From NCBI RefSeq assembly GCF_017299535.1, contig NZ_CP071238.1, positions 2,108,001 through 2,172,000 on the forward strand: a stretch of DNA of 64,000 bases, in the 5' to 3' direction. The position numbers and the translations under genes are program-made. Shown piece after piece: positions 29,235 through 37,938 of the stretch; position 1 is the first letter of the stretch, and every line of letters starts with the position of its first letter. The notes beneath the pieces were generated by a model. The model did no database searches and was not told where the DNA came from. It saw nothing but the letters and a program-made list of their open reading frames with translations. Origin of the DNA: Serratia marcescens subsp. marcescens ATCC 13880 (GTDB taxonomy: Bacteria > Pseudomonadota > Gammaproteobacteria > Enterobacterales > Enterobacteriaceae).

Positions 29235-30137
29235 ATGCAACGCCATTTTGACGACGTTCAGGTGGGCAGTATCGAGCTGTTTTGCCTGACGGTAGAAACC
29301 GGCAGTTTCACCGCAGCGGCCAATGCCGCCGGGATAACCCCTGCGGCGGTCAGCCGCTCGGTCGCGCGCCTGGAGACGCGATTGCAGGCGAAGCTGTTTA
29401 TCCGCACCACACGCCAGATGCGCGTCACGGATGCCGGACAGCGTTATTACCTGGAATGTCGCCGGGCGCTGAGCCAGCTGATGGAGGCCGAGGCGAGAAT
29501 TTCCGGCGAACGGGACAAACCGGTGGGGACGCTCAGCATCAGCGCACCGACGCTGTACGCGCATTTTAGGCTGTTGCCGCGTTTGCCCGAGTTTGCGCAT
29601 CGCTATCCCGATCTCAAGCTGAATCTGCACGTCAGCAATCAGAATATCGATTTCTCCGAAGATAAATTCGACGTCGCCATTCGCGGCAGCGAGCTGAACG
29701 ATTCCGGCCTGGTATCGCGACGATTGGAGGAGGCTGAACTGATCGTGGTGGCGACGCCGGGCTATTTGCAGCGTCATCCTGCGCCGCTCACGCCGGCGGA
29801 TCTGGCCCGGCACGATTGCATTCAGTATGCGTTGCCCAGCACCGGCAGAAAAACCGCCTGGACGTTTAAGATTCAGGGCGAAAATAGCAAAGTGGACACT
29901 GCCGGACGCTGGCTTTGCCAGGAAGATTACCTCGCTACGCTGACGCTGGTGAAAAGCGGCGCCGGACTGATGCAGGTGTATCGCTTTACCGTCGAACAAG
30001 AGTTGAGCAACGGGGCGCTGGTCGAGGTTTTGAAAGATTATGCCGGCGCCTCGCGTCCCTTCATCCTGCTTTACCCCTATGCGCGCTTTGTCCCGCTGAA
30101 GGTGCGGAAATTCATCGATTTCCTGACGGAAGCGTAG
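29235..30137 (+). CDS. LysR-family transcriptional regulator
   Basis: A 300-residue regulator: N-terminal helix-turn-helix (Gly-Ser-Phe-Thr-Ala-Ala-Ala-Asn, Thr-Pro-Ala-Ala-Val-Ser-Arg-Ser) and a C-terminal periplasmic-binding-like effector domain of the CrgA/AaeR-like group. It is divergent from the SDR-tautomerase unit, whose promoter it likely controls. Its 3' end overlaps a convergent MFS gene by 26 bases. Confidence 0.9.
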   Translation: MQRHFDDVQVGSIELFCLTVETGSFTAAANAAGITPAAVSRSVARLETRLQAKLFIRTTRQMRVTDAGQRYYLECRRALSQLMEAEARISGERDKPVGTLSISAPTLYAHFRLLPRLPEFAHRYPDLKLNLHVSNQNIDFSEDKFDVAIRGSELNDSGLVSRRLEEAELIVVATPGYLQRHPAPLTPADLARHDCIQYALPSTGRKTAWTFKIQGENSKVDTAGRWLCQEDYLATLTLVKSGAGLMQVYRFTVEQELSNGALVEVLKDYAGASRPFILLYPYARFVPLKVRKFIDFLTEA

Positions 30138-31320
30138 CCGCCAGCGCCAATACGGCTCCTGACACCGCCGCCGCGAGCACTAGCCACGCCGGAGCCGCCC
30201 AGCCGGCCGCGGCCACGATGGCGCTCAGCGCGACCGGGCCGATCACCTGGCCGAGGTAGTTTCCCTGCATCACCAGCCCGAGACTCAGCGGCAGCAGCGT
30301 CGGTTCCGGTGTCGCCGCCGGCGTGGCGGCCAGAATGGTGGCGGGCAGCATGCCGGCGATGGCGCAGAACAGGAAGCACAGCGGGATCAGCAGGCCGTTG
30401 GGCGTCATCGGCAGGAAAATGCCGACGCCGAAGCCCCCGATCAACAGGCTGGTGGCGGCGAGCAGCGTTCTGGCGGGCAGCCCGCGCGACAGCAGCACGC
30501 CGGCGGCGAGGTTGCCGATGATGTTGGCCGCCACCGCCGCCGCGCTGATGCCGCCGGCGGCCGCGAGCGACAGGCCGATGCGCTGCATCAGAAAGATCGG
30601 CAAAAAGGTCATCACCGAGAAAAACTGCAGGTTGTAAGCGGTGAACATCAGCGCCAGCAACAGCGGCTGGCGCGCCCGCAGCATCGCGCCCAGCGCTTGC
30701 CGCAGCGGCGACGGCGAAACGTGCGCCTCGGCGGCGCGGCGGGACGTAGTCAGCGGCAGCAGCAGGGCGGCCAGCAGCGTCAACGCCGCACCGGCCTGCC
30801 AACTCTGTTGCCAACCGGCGAGATGGGGGCCGAAAAACAGTGAAATGGCGATGCCCGCCGGCATGAAGGTGCTCCAGATGCCGAACACCAGGTTGCGCTG
30901 CGCCGGGGCGACGATGCGGTTCAGCACCGCCGGCGAGGCGACCACCACGATCACGAAGCCGAGGCCTTCGACAAAGCGGCTGACAATCAACCCGCTGAAG
31001 TCGTGCAGCGTGGCACCGGCGAAGCTGGCGGCGCTGATGATCAGCAGCCCGAGCGCCAGCAGGCACCGATCGCCCCAGCGGCGCACCAGCAGTCCGGCGG
31101 CGATGCCGCCGAACACCCCGACGAAAGGAAAGGCCGAAATGACCCAGCTTAGCGTCTCCAGTGAACGGCCAAACTCGGCCTGCAGCGCCGGCAACGCGAT
31201 GGTGGCCTTACCCACGTGCAGCGCCGCCGCGATGCCGGCGAACAGCACGTTGATGACGGCCAGCCAGGGCGTGGCGGCGGGGAGAACGCGGTCGATGGCG
31301 TCCGGTTTAATCGCGGTCAT
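30112..31320 (-). CDS. MFS transporter, CynX/NimT-like
   Basis: A 402-residue permease with 12 predicted helices and the loop motif Gly-Leu-Leu-Val-Arg-Arg-Trp-Gly-Asp-Arg between helices 2 and 3. GGAG lies seven bases before ATG 31320, favouring it over 31350. The substrate is unknown. Confidence 0.82.
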   Translation of the reverse strand: MTAIKPDAIDRVLPAATPWLAVINVLFAGIAAALHVGKATIALPALQAEFGRSLETLSWVISAFPFVGVFGGIAAGLLVRRWGDRCLLALGLLIISAASFAGATLHDFSGLIVSRFVEGLGFVIVVVASPAVLNRIVAPAQRNLVFGIWSTFMPAGIAISLFFGPHLAGWQQSWQAGAALTLLAALLLPLTTSRRAAEAHVSPSPLRQALGAMLRARQPLLLALMFTAYNLQFFSVMTFLPIFLMQRIGLSLAAAGGISAAAVAANIIGNLAAGVLLSRGLPARTLLAATSLLIGGFGVGIFLPMTPNGLLIPLCFLFCAIAGMLPATILAATPAATPEPTLLPLSLGLVMQGNYLGQVIGPVALSAIVAAAGWAAPAWLVLAAAVSGAVLALAATLPSGNR

Positions 31321-31548
31321 AACACTCTCCGGTGGCGGCAACGTCATCACTATGCCTCTGCGCTACAGCAAAGGCCGTTCAAATGCTGCGCTATCACGTG
31401 GGGAAACTGTTCATTTCGAGCTTTATTTTGCGCGCCTCGTTGTTTGGTTCGCCAGCGTGCCGCCCGGCGTGGACGCGGGTCCCCCCGCAGCGGTTTACTG
31501 TTCCGGCACGCAGCAGGCGTGTTGAATTCATTTTATAAGGAGCAGTGT

Positions 31549-32007
31549 ATGTCAGAGATGATGAACGAGAGTGGGGCGCCGGCCATTGAATGGAGCTATG
31601 GCGGCCGGGGTGACGATATCAGCAGCAGCCTGAGCCTCGACACGGTTGAGGAACAGCCGCAGGGTTTCTTGATGACGGTCGATCGGCCGGTGCAGATCTT
31701 TAAAGAAGCGCTGTCGCCGATGATGGCCTTTGTCACGCTGCTGCGCCCGCTGTACGCCAAGACGAGCGAAGGCTTCCAGTATGTGCCGGTTTCCAACCCC
31801 TGGACCGACGTGCAGCGCCTGCCGGCCAGCGCAGGCTATTTGGGCGTACAGGTCAACGCCGGGCTGTTCTTCCATGGCGCCAAGCCGACGCACTATAAAG
31901 ATCGCGACGGCCAGATGAAACCGATCGACGGCGGCACGCTTTTGCAGAACATCACCGTGCTGCATCAGGTGGCGCAACCGCTCGGCCCGGGTGAAGGCGC
32001 GGTCTGA
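31549..32007 (+). CDS. Conserved-looking protein of unknown function
   Basis: A 152-residue soluble protein with AAGGAG eight bases before the ATG. There is no signal peptide or membrane segment. It contains Phe-Leu-Met-Thr-Val-Asp-Arg-Pro-Val-Gln near the middle and a Gly-Leu-Phe-Phe-His-Gly segment. I recognise no family. It has its own terminator. Confidence 0.65.
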   Translation: MSEMMNESGAPAIEWSYGGRGDDISSSLSLDTVEEQPQGFLMTVDRPVQIFKEALSPMMAFVTLLRPLYAKTSEGFQYVPVSNPWTDVQRLPASAGYLGVQVNAGLFFHGAKPTHYKDRDGQMKPIDGGTLLQNITVLHQVAQPLGPGEGAV

Positions 32008-32024
32008 GCCGGCAGCGTTAGCAC

Positions 32025-32046
32025 GGGGCCGGACGCGGCCCCTTTT
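32025..32046 (+). terminator. Terminator after the unknown protein gene
   Basis: GGGGCC-GGACGC-GGCCCC followed by TTTT. Confidence 0.75.
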
Positions 32047-32105
32047 CGCGCCTTGAAACCCTGTGCAGATTGGGTAAAACTGGTTGCCTATTCAAGGAGA
32101 AGAGT

Positions 32106-32522
32106 ATGTACAGCGACAACGAGAAAAAGTTTTATATCATCCTCAACCGCAATCACGAACCGGCCACGCTGTTTAACGCTTCCTGCCATCTGACGGCGGG
32201 CATCACCGATCTTATCGAGCAGCGCGAGTTTCACCACTACCCGAGCAGCCTCGACGGCGTCAGCGCCAACATGAGCCACTACCCGATCGTCATCCTTCAG
32301 GCTAAAAACAGCAGCCAGCTCAGCAACCTGATCCTCAAATGCAAGGAGGAGGGCGTGCTGTCCAACTTCTTCACCACCACCATGCTGTCGCACTCCGCCG
32401 AGCAGCAGATCGCCGACACCGCCAATACCCCCTACGAGCAGCTGGAGTTCGTGGCGGTAGCGCTCTACGGTGACACCGAGCAGCTTAAGCCGCTCACCAA
32501 GAAGTTCTCCGTCTATCGTTAA
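32106..32522 (+). CDS. DUF2000 family protein
   Basis: A 138-residue protein with Lys-Phe-Tyr-Ile-Ile-Leu-Asn at the start, His-Tyr-Pro-Ile-Val-Ile-Leu in the middle and Phe-Val-Ala-Val-Ala-Leu-Tyr-Gly near the end. This pattern is seen in DUF2000 proteins, which have a peptidyl-tRNA-hydrolase-2-like fold. The role is unknown. AAGGAG precedes the ATG. Confidence 0.7.
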   Translation: MYSDNEKKFYIILNRNHEPATLFNASCHLTAGITDLIEQREFHHYPSSLDGVSANMSHYPIVILQAKNSSQLSNLILKCKEEGVLSNFFTTTMLSHSAEQQIADTANTPYEQLEFVAVALYGDTEQLKPLTKKFSVYR

Positions 32523-32568
32523 TCGCGAACGGCGTCACATCAGGGGCGGCAACGGCTATGATATTTTT

Positions 32569-32586
32569 CCATCAAATCGTTGATGG
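32569..32586. promoter_or_regulatory. LacI-type palindromic operator overlapping the regulator start region
   Basis: CCATCAA-ATCG-TTGATGG is a perfect inverted repeat eight bases before the LacI-family start codon (32595), covering its ribosome binding site. It is probably an autoregulatory operator; similar ATCAA/TTGAT half-sites fill the next promoter at 33680-33780. Confidence 0.55.
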
Positions 32587-32594
32587 AGATGAAC

Positions 32595-33626
32595 ATGAGC
32601 GGTAAGAAAACCACCATGGCGGCCATCGCCAGAGAGGCGCGGGTCGGCATCGCCACCGTCGATCGGGTGATCAACCAACGCGCGTCGGTGCGGCCCGCCA
32701 CCCAGCGCCGGGTGATTGAGGCAGCGAAAAAGTTGGGGTTCGCGTTGGAGAAGTCCCACTGCCTGTCGGCAGTGCTGGGCAGGCCGGAGCGCCGCCTTAG
32801 AATGGGGTTTATCCTGCTGCGGCGCGAACACTCTTTCTATGCGCAACTGGCTGATGAATTGATGGCGCAAGCGGCACCGTATCATGAGCCGGGTCAGCCG
32901 CTGCAGTTCATCTTCCACTCTCTCAATGCCATCGACGACACCGCCGCCGCCATTAGCCAATTGAGCCGCCAGGTGGAAGCGATCGGCGTGCTGGCGCTGG
33001 ATCACCCCCTGATCCACTATGCCGTAGAAGAAGCCGCCCAGGCGGGCATCAACGTTTTCGCGCTGCTGTCGGATTTATCGGTGCCCAGCCGCGCCGGCTA
33101 CATCGGTCTGGATAATCAAAAAGCGGGCCGCACCGCCGGCTGGGCGGTGGATCGTCTGTGCCGGCGTCAGGGCGACGTCGGCGTGATCATCGGCGACAAC
33201 CGTTTTACTTGCCAGGAAGCCTGCGAGATCGGTTTTCGCTCCTACCTGCGTGAGCAGATGAGCGGCCAGCGTGTGCTGGAACCGGTGCGCAGCCTCGAGG
33301 ACGCGGAAACGGCGCGCCGGGTCACGCGTGAACTGCTGGCGAACCACCCGGAACTGGCGGCGCTTTACGCGCCGAGCGGCGGTGTGGAGGGCATTATTCA
33401 GGCGTTGCGAGAGAGCGGCCGGCAGCGCGACATCACGCTGGTGTGCCACGGCCCGGTGCTGGGCGGTGAAATGGCGCTGCTCGACGGCACGGTGGATCTG
33501 CTGCTGTGCCACCGCATTCCCGAATTGGCCGCCACGATCGTCGAGACGTTACTCGCCGCCGAAGAACAACCGGGATTACGCCACATCATTAATCGCTTCG
33601 ATGTGATCACCAAAGAAAACCTCTGA
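32595..33626 (+). CDS. LacI-family regulator
   Basis: A 343-residue repressor: N-terminal helix-turn-helix (Ala-Arg-Val-Gly-Ile-Ala-Thr-Val-Asp-Arg-Val-Ile-Asn) and a sugar-binding periplasmic-type core. It sits directly upstream of an isomerase and a dehydrogenase gene that look like a sugar or inositol-type pathway, so it probably represses them. The inducer is unknown. Confidence 0.88.
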   Translation: MSGKKTTMAAIAREARVGIATVDRVINQRASVRPATQRRVIEAAKKLGFALEKSHCLSAVLGRPERRLRMGFILLRREHSFYAQLADELMAQAAPYHEPGQPLQFIFHSLNAIDDTAAAISQLSRQVEAIGVLALDHPLIHYAVEEAAQAGINVFALLSDLSVPSRAGYIGLDNQKAGRTAGWAVDRLCRRQGDVGVIIGDNRFTCQEACEIGFRSYLREQMSGQRVLEPVRSLEDAETARRVTRELLANHPELAALYAPSGGVEGIIQALRESGRQRDITLVCHGPVLGGEMALLDGTVDLLLCHRIPELAATIVETLLAAEEQPGLRHIINRFDVITKENL

Positions 33627-33659
33627 CGGCCGCTGAGTGGTGTTTGCCGAGGTCAGGGC

Positions 33660-33800
33660 GCAGCCAGGCACCGCCTGAATTTGATTAAAAAATATCAAAT
33701 AATTTATCAAAAATAGCGCGATCTCTATCAAAAAATAAAATTTTCATTATTGATGGCTTTGGAATTTTTGTTTGATACTGCCGGCATTCCCCGCAAAAAA
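33660..33800 (+). promoter_or_regulatory. AT-rich promoter region with repeated ATCAA/TTGAT half-sites
   Basis: TTTGAT-N8-ATCAAA (about 33680-33699) is palindromic; further ATCAAAAA, TATCAAAA, TTGATGG and TTTGATA half-sites follow up to the isomerase start. They match the core of the 32569 palindrome and are the likely targets of the LacI-type regulator. Confidence 0.45.
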
Positions 33801-33812
33801 GGAGCCGTCGCC

Positions 33813-34736
33813 ATGACTTTGCCTATCGCCAATGCGCCCTGCAGTTGGGGCGTGGATGATCCGAACAACCCCCATTTGCCGCTCTATGCCACGGTTCTGC
33901 AAGAAGCGTCGGCGGCCGGCTACCGCAGCATCGAGCTGGGGCCGTGGGGCTATCTGCCGACGCAGAGCGAGGCGCTGTGTGCCGCGCTGGAGCAGCATCA
34001 TCTGTCGCTGGTGGCCGGCACGATTTTTGACGATCTGGTCAGCGAGGCGAACATTGAGCGCCTGCTGGCCCTGACTCATCGGATATGCCGCAACCTCTCG
34101 CGGGCGCCCAGGGCGGAGCCGACCGAGGGCGATCGCGCCGCGCCGCCGTTCTTGGTGATTATCGATTTCGGCAATCCGCAACGCGCCAGGTTCGCCGGGC
34201 GTTCAGATTTAGCGCCGCGTTTGTCGCAGGGGGAGTGGCAGAGGATGATCGGGCACATTACGCGCATTAGCGAACTGGCCTGGCGGGAATACGGTGTGCG
34301 GCCGGTGGTGCATCCGCACGCCGGCGGCTGCATCGAGTTCGCCGACGAAATCGACCGGTTGGCGGCGGACATTCCGCATCACACCGCCGGATTGTGCCTG
34401 GATACCGGCCATCTGTATTACGCCGGGCTGGACCCGGCTGCCTGGCTGAGCAAGCACTTTAATCGTCTTGATTACCTGCATTTCAAAGACGTCGATCCGC
34501 AGGTGTTCCGCGAGGTGCTGGCGCGCGGCGTCGATTTTTTCACCGCCTGCGCCGAGGGCGTCATGTGCCCGTTGGGCAGCGGGGCGATCGATTATCCGCA
34601 GCTGCGTGCGCTGTTGGCCGAGCGCGGATATCGGGGCTGGATCACTATCGAGCAGGAGCGCGATCCGCGCAATGTGCAGGGCAGCCTGCAGGACGTCGCC
34701 GCCAGCTTGCGCTACTTGCGCGGCCTCGGCTTTTAA
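33813..34736 (+). CDS. Sugar phosphate isomerase/epimerase family protein
   Basis: A 307-residue TIM-barrel of the IolE/xylose isomerase-like family. It has Asn-Ala-Pro-Cys-Ser-Trp-Gly near the start, His-Pro-His-Ala-Gly, Leu-Cys-Leu-Asp-Thr-Gly-His, and Leu-His-Phe-Lys-Asp-Val-Asp, which hold the metal-binding Glu/Asp/His residues. Relatives act on inositol derivatives. AAAGGAG precedes ATG 33813. It lies 14 bases from the following dehydrogenase gene. Confidence 0.85.
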   Translation: MTLPIANAPCSWGVDDPNNPHLPLYATVLQEASAAGYRSIELGPWGYLPTQSEALCAALEQHHLSLVAGTIFDDLVSEANIERLLALTHRICRNLSRAPRAEPTEGDRAAPPFLVIIDFGNPQRARFAGRSDLAPRLSQGEWQRMIGHITRISELAWREYGVRPVVHPHAGGCIEFADEIDRLAADIPHHTAGLCLDTGHLYYAGLDPAAWLSKHFNRLDYLHFKDVDPQVFREVLARGVDFFTACAEGVMCPLGSGAIDYPQLRALLAERGYRGWITIEQERDPRNVQGSLQDVAASLRYLRGLGF

Positions 34737-34750
34737 TCAGGAGAAACACG

Positions 34751-35923
34751 ATGATCAACGGCAGCAAACCTTTGGCGAGATCGTTGCGCTGGGGCATGGT
34801 CGGCGGCGGTGGCACCAGCCAGATCGGTTACATCCACCGTTCGGCGGCCTTGCGCGACGGCGCGTTTACTCTGTTGGCCGGCGCGTTCGACATTGACACC
34901 GAACGCGGGCGTGATTTTGGCCGGAGTCTGGGCGTGGCGGCGGAGCGCTGTTATGCGGATTATGCCGAGATGTTCCGCGCCGAAGCCGCGCGGGCGGACG
35001 GCATCGAAGCGGTCTCGATCGCCACGCCGAACAACACCCATTACGCCATTTGCCGGGCGGCGCTGGAGGCGGGATTGCACGTGGTATGCGAGAAGCCGCT
35101 GTGTTTCAGCGTCGAAGAGGCGCAGGCGCTGGCGGCGCTGTGCGAGCGGCAGCGCAAAGTCATCGGCGTGACCTACGGCTATGCCGGGCACCAGATGATT
35201 TTGCAGGCCCGGCAGATGATTGCCGATGGCCGGCTGGGGGAAATTCGGCTGGTGAATATGCAGTTCGCCCACGGCTTTCACGCTGCGCCGGTGGAGCAGG
35301 ATAATCCCAGCACTCGCTGGCGGGTCGATCCGCGCTTTGTCGGCCCCAGCTATGTGCTGGGCGATCTGGCAACCCACACGCTGTTCCTGGCGGAAACCAT
35401 GGCGCCGCAGTTGAAGATCCGGCGGCTGATCTGCAGCCGGCAAAGCTTTGTGCCGTCGCGCGCGCCGTTGGAGGACAATGCCTATGTGCTGATGGAGTAT
35501 CACAACGGCGCCGTCGGCTCCGTGTGGGCTTCGGCGGTCAACTGCGGTTCGATGCACGGCCAAAAGGTGCGCATTGTCGGTGAAAAGGCCAGCCTGGAGT
35601 GGTGGGATGAACAACCCAATCAGCTGCGCTTCGAAGTGCAGGGCGAGCCGGTGCGGATCCTGGAGCGCGGCATGCCGTATCTCGCCGCGTCGGCGCTGGC
35701 GGATGATCGCATCGGCGGCGGCCATGCGGAGGGGCTGTTTGAAGCGTGGTCGAATCTCTACCGCCGCTTCGCGCTGGCGATGGACGCCACCGATCGGCGC
35801 GACGCAGCCTTTCTGGCCGACTTCTGGTACCCGGACGTGCAGGCTGGCGCGCTGGGCGTGAAGTGGGTGGCGCGCTGCGTGCAATCCGCCGAAACCGACG
35901 CCGGCTGGGTCGCCTTCGACTGA
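34751..35923 (+). CDS. Gfo/Idh/MocA-family oxidoreductase
   Basis: A 390-residue NAD(P)-dependent dehydrogenase. The N-terminal Rossmann motif is Gly-Met-Val-Gly-Gly-Gly-Gly-Thr-Ser-Gln, with Glu-Lys-Pro-Leu in the catalytic region and a C-terminal alpha/beta substrate domain. It forms an operon with the isomerase (AGGAG 6 bases upstream of its ATG). The pair suggests oxidation and isomerisation of a sugar or cyclitol. Confidence 0.88.
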   Translation: MINGSKPLARSLRWGMVGGGGTSQIGYIHRSAALRDGAFTLLAGAFDIDTERGRDFGRSLGVAAERCYADYAEMFRAEAARADGIEAVSIATPNNTHYAICRAALEAGLHVVCEKPLCFSVEEAQALAALCERQRKVIGVTYGYAGHQMILQARQMIADGRLGEIRLVNMQFAHGFHAAPVEQDNPSTRWRVDPRFVGPSYVLGDLATHTLFLAETMAPQLKIRRLICSRQSFVPSRAPLEDNAYVLMEYHNGAVGSVWASAVNCGSMHGQKVRIVGEKASLEWWDEQPNQLRFEVQGEPVRILERGMPYLAASALADDRIGGGHAEGLFEAWSNLYRRFALAMDATDRRDAAFLADFWYPDVQAGALGVKWVARCVQSAETDAGWVAFD

Positions 35924-35936
35924 GCGAGCGATTCGC

Positions 35937-36287
35937 TCAGACGCTGGCCCCGTCGTAGCTGTGGATCTGTAACGCATCCAGCGCGACGTCCGGCACGCAA
36001 CGCAGGTTAACGGCGCACATCGCGGCGCCGTCTGGCGCGGTGCCGTAGGCGAAGGGCTGGGCTCCGCAGACTCGGCAGAACTGATGGCGGATCCTGTGGT
36101 GATTGAAAGTGTAGGTGCTGAGCTGGTCCTGACCGCTGTTGAGCGTGAAAGCGCTGATGGGGAAGAACGACAGCAGCAGCCCTTTGCGGCGGCAAATCGA
36201 ACAGTTGCAGCTGAGGGCTTCGGTCGGCAGTTCGGCGTCCACGGTAAAGGTGACGGCGCCGCAGTGGCAGCTTCCCTGGAATGACAT
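35937..36287 (-). CDS. GFA/CENP-V family zinc protein
   Basis: A 116-residue protein with the zinc ligands Cys-His-Cys-Gly, Cys-Asn-Cys-Ser-Ile-Cys and Cys-Arg-Val-Cys-Gly of the glutathione-dependent formaldehyde-activating family. The biochemical role of most members is unknown. It is convergent with the dehydrogenase gene. Confidence 0.87.
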   Translation of the reverse strand: MSFQGSCHCGAVTFTVDAELPTEALSCNCSICRRKGLLLSFFPISAFTLNSGQDQLSTYTFNHHRIRHQFCRVCGAQPFAYGTAPDGAAMCAVNLRCVPDVALDALQIHSYDGASV

Positions 36288-36428
36288 GGCGATGATCCTG
36301 TAACAGGGGAGAGTGTTTGCCCAGTATAGTGCAATTTATCGTCACTCGGCCGTGCCCGGCCTGGTTTCCTTAGTAAATGCACGGTTTTCTGGTAGGTTAG
36401 AGGTTAACGTCATCAAAAGGAGATCGCG

Positions 36429-36638
36429 ATGTTAGAACATTACTATCCGGCCAATATGGGTGCCGAACCGGTCACGGACGAACAGCACAAACGGCTGGTG
36501 GCGGTGCAGGCGGCGCTGGAACTGATCAAGGCCACGCTGTCGGATACCAACGACGGCAACGGCGTGGACTTCCAGCTGAAGGCGGCGGAAAAGCACATCG
36601 GCCCGATGGCCGACGCCATTCAGGAAGCCCTGAAGTAA
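36429..36638 (+). CDS. Small conserved protein of unknown function
   Basis: A 69-residue soluble, helix-rich protein (Leu-Val-Ala-Val-Gln-Ala-Ala-Leu-Glu-Leu-Ile-Lys-Ala) with a strong AAAGGAGA ribosome binding site and its own terminator. No known domain was recognised. Confidence 0.7.
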   Translation: MLEHYYPANMGAEPVTDEQHKRLVAVQAALELIKATLSDTNDGNGVDFQLKAAEKHIGPMADAIQEALK

Positions 36639-36655
36639 CGGTTCGCCGTCACGTC

Positions 36656-36682
36656 AACCGCCCGTCTCGGGCGGTTTTTTTT
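36656..36682 (+). terminator. Terminator after the small protein gene
   Basis: AACCGCCCG-TCT-CGGGCGGTT followed by TTTTTT. Confidence 0.9.
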
Positions 36683-36790
36683 GCGCTGATTACTGCGATT
36701 TTTTTAGTGGCGCATTGCCTTTTTCCCGGCTGGTGCCGTGAGCGGCGCGATCCTACTCTAGCGATCCGAGTCCTCATCAGGGTCATGCTC

Positions 36791-37864
36791 ATGTTCCGCT
36801 TCAGCTTCTTTTCTTTCTTATTGCCGCGCCGCCGACGCGTCACCCAGTTGGCCGGCGCAGCGCTGTTGTTCAGCGGCGTTATGCAGGCGCAGGCCACGCA
36901 ACGCATCGAGTTTTCGCCGGACCCCGCCGGCGCCTACCCTGAGGGCATCGCCTGGAATGCACGCGCCGGTGCGTTCCTGATTTCCTCTCTGCGCGGCGGG
37001 CAGCTTGGCCTGGTCTACCCGGATGGCCGCTATCGGCGGTTTTCCACCGGCAAGGGGCTTATCACCACCTCCGGCATGCTGGTGGACGCCGAGCGCAACC
37101 GGGTGCTGGTGTGCAACGAAGACGTGGGCGTGTCCCGCAACTCTGCCGCTGGCACGCGCAATCGCGTGGCGCAGGTGCTGGAGTTCAATCTCGATACCGA
37201 CGCGCTGCAGCAGACGTACGATCTTTCATCGTTAAGCCATGGGCCGACGCTGCCCAACGATCTGACGCTCGACGCGCAGGGCAATATCTACGTGACCGAC
37301 AGCTTCCAGCCGCAGATTTACAAGATCGACCGGACAACGCGCCAGGCGTCGATTTTGGTGCGCTCAGCGCGCTTGATGCCGGCCGACGCACCCGCCGCTG
37401 CGCAGGGCACGCGGCCTTATCTCAATGGCGTGGTGTATCACCCGGATGGCTACCTGATTGCCGCGGACTACACCCGCGGGCTGCTGTGGAAGGTGACGTT
37501 GGAGAACGCGCCGGCGGTCAGTGAAATCAGGCTGCCGCAGCGGCTGAAAGGGCCGGACGGGCTGCGGCTCAAAAACGCCCATGAATTGGTGATCGTACAG
37601 TCTTTTCCGGATGAAAAGGGGAGCATGTCCGGCGACGTGTCACTGCTCTCCTCGACCGACGGCTGGGCCAGCGCGCGTATCGCCGCGGTCGCCGCGCCGC
37701 CGGGATTGGATGGGCCGACCGGCGCCGCGCTGCGGGATGGCGAAGTGTGGGTCGTCAACTCCCGTTACCCCCGGCTGTTTGCCGACGTCGCTCAGGCGGA
37801 AAGTACCAAGACGTTCAGTATCGTCAAGGTGGCGTTCGAACCGGCCGCGGCGGATGGCCGCTGA
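36791..37864 (+). CDS. Secreted SMP-30/gluconolactonase-like beta-propeller
   Basis: A 357-residue protein with an N-terminal signal peptide (arginine-rich start, hydrophobic stretch, Ala-Gln-Ala near residue 34) followed by a six-bladed propeller: Tyr-Pro-Glu-Gly-Ile-Ala-Trp, Leu-Pro-Asn-Asp-Leu-Thr-Leu-Asp, Tyr-Val-Thr-Asp-Ser, and Gly-Pro-Asp-Gly-Leu. Relatives are lactonases or strictosidine synthase-like hydrolases with a bound Ca2+. ATG 36791 has AGGG eight bases upstream. The substrate is unknown. Confidence 0.75.
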   Translation: MFRFSFFSFLLPRRRRVTQLAGAALLFSGVMQAQATQRIEFSPDPAGAYPEGIAWNARAGAFLISSLRGGQLGLVYPDGRYRRFSTGKGLITTSGMLVDAERNRVLVCNEDVGVSRNSAAGTRNRVAQVLEFNLDTDALQQTYDLSSLSHGPTLPNDLTLDAQGNIYVTDSFQPQIYKIDRTTRQASILVRSARLMPADAPAAAQGTRPYLNGVVYHPDGYLIAADYTRGLLWKVTLENAPAVSEIRLPQRLKGPDGLRLKNAHELVIVQSFPDEKGSMSGDVSLLSSTDGWASARIAAVAAPPGLDGPTGAALRDGEVWVVNSRYPRLFADVAQAESTKTFSIVKVAFEPAAADGR

Positions 37865-37912
37865 TCGACGGCGATTGCCAACCGCGCCGGAATAGGATTA
37901 AATGCGCACTGA

Positions 37913-37928
37913 CTGTATAAATAAACAG
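37913..37928 (+). promoter_or_regulatory. LexA (SOS) box upstream of qnr
   Basis: CTGT-ATAAATAA-ACAG is a perfect CTGT-N8-ACAG box and includes a TATAAA -10-like element. It ends 10 bases before the qnr start codon. qnrB genes are known to be SOS-induced through such a box. Confidence 0.9.
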
Positions 37929-37938
37929 GTGTGCTGCG

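Noticed and set aside
35920..35940. CTGAGCGA/TCGCTCAG hairpin as a terminator
   Set aside because: It overlaps the end of the dehydrogenase gene and has no T-run in either direction.
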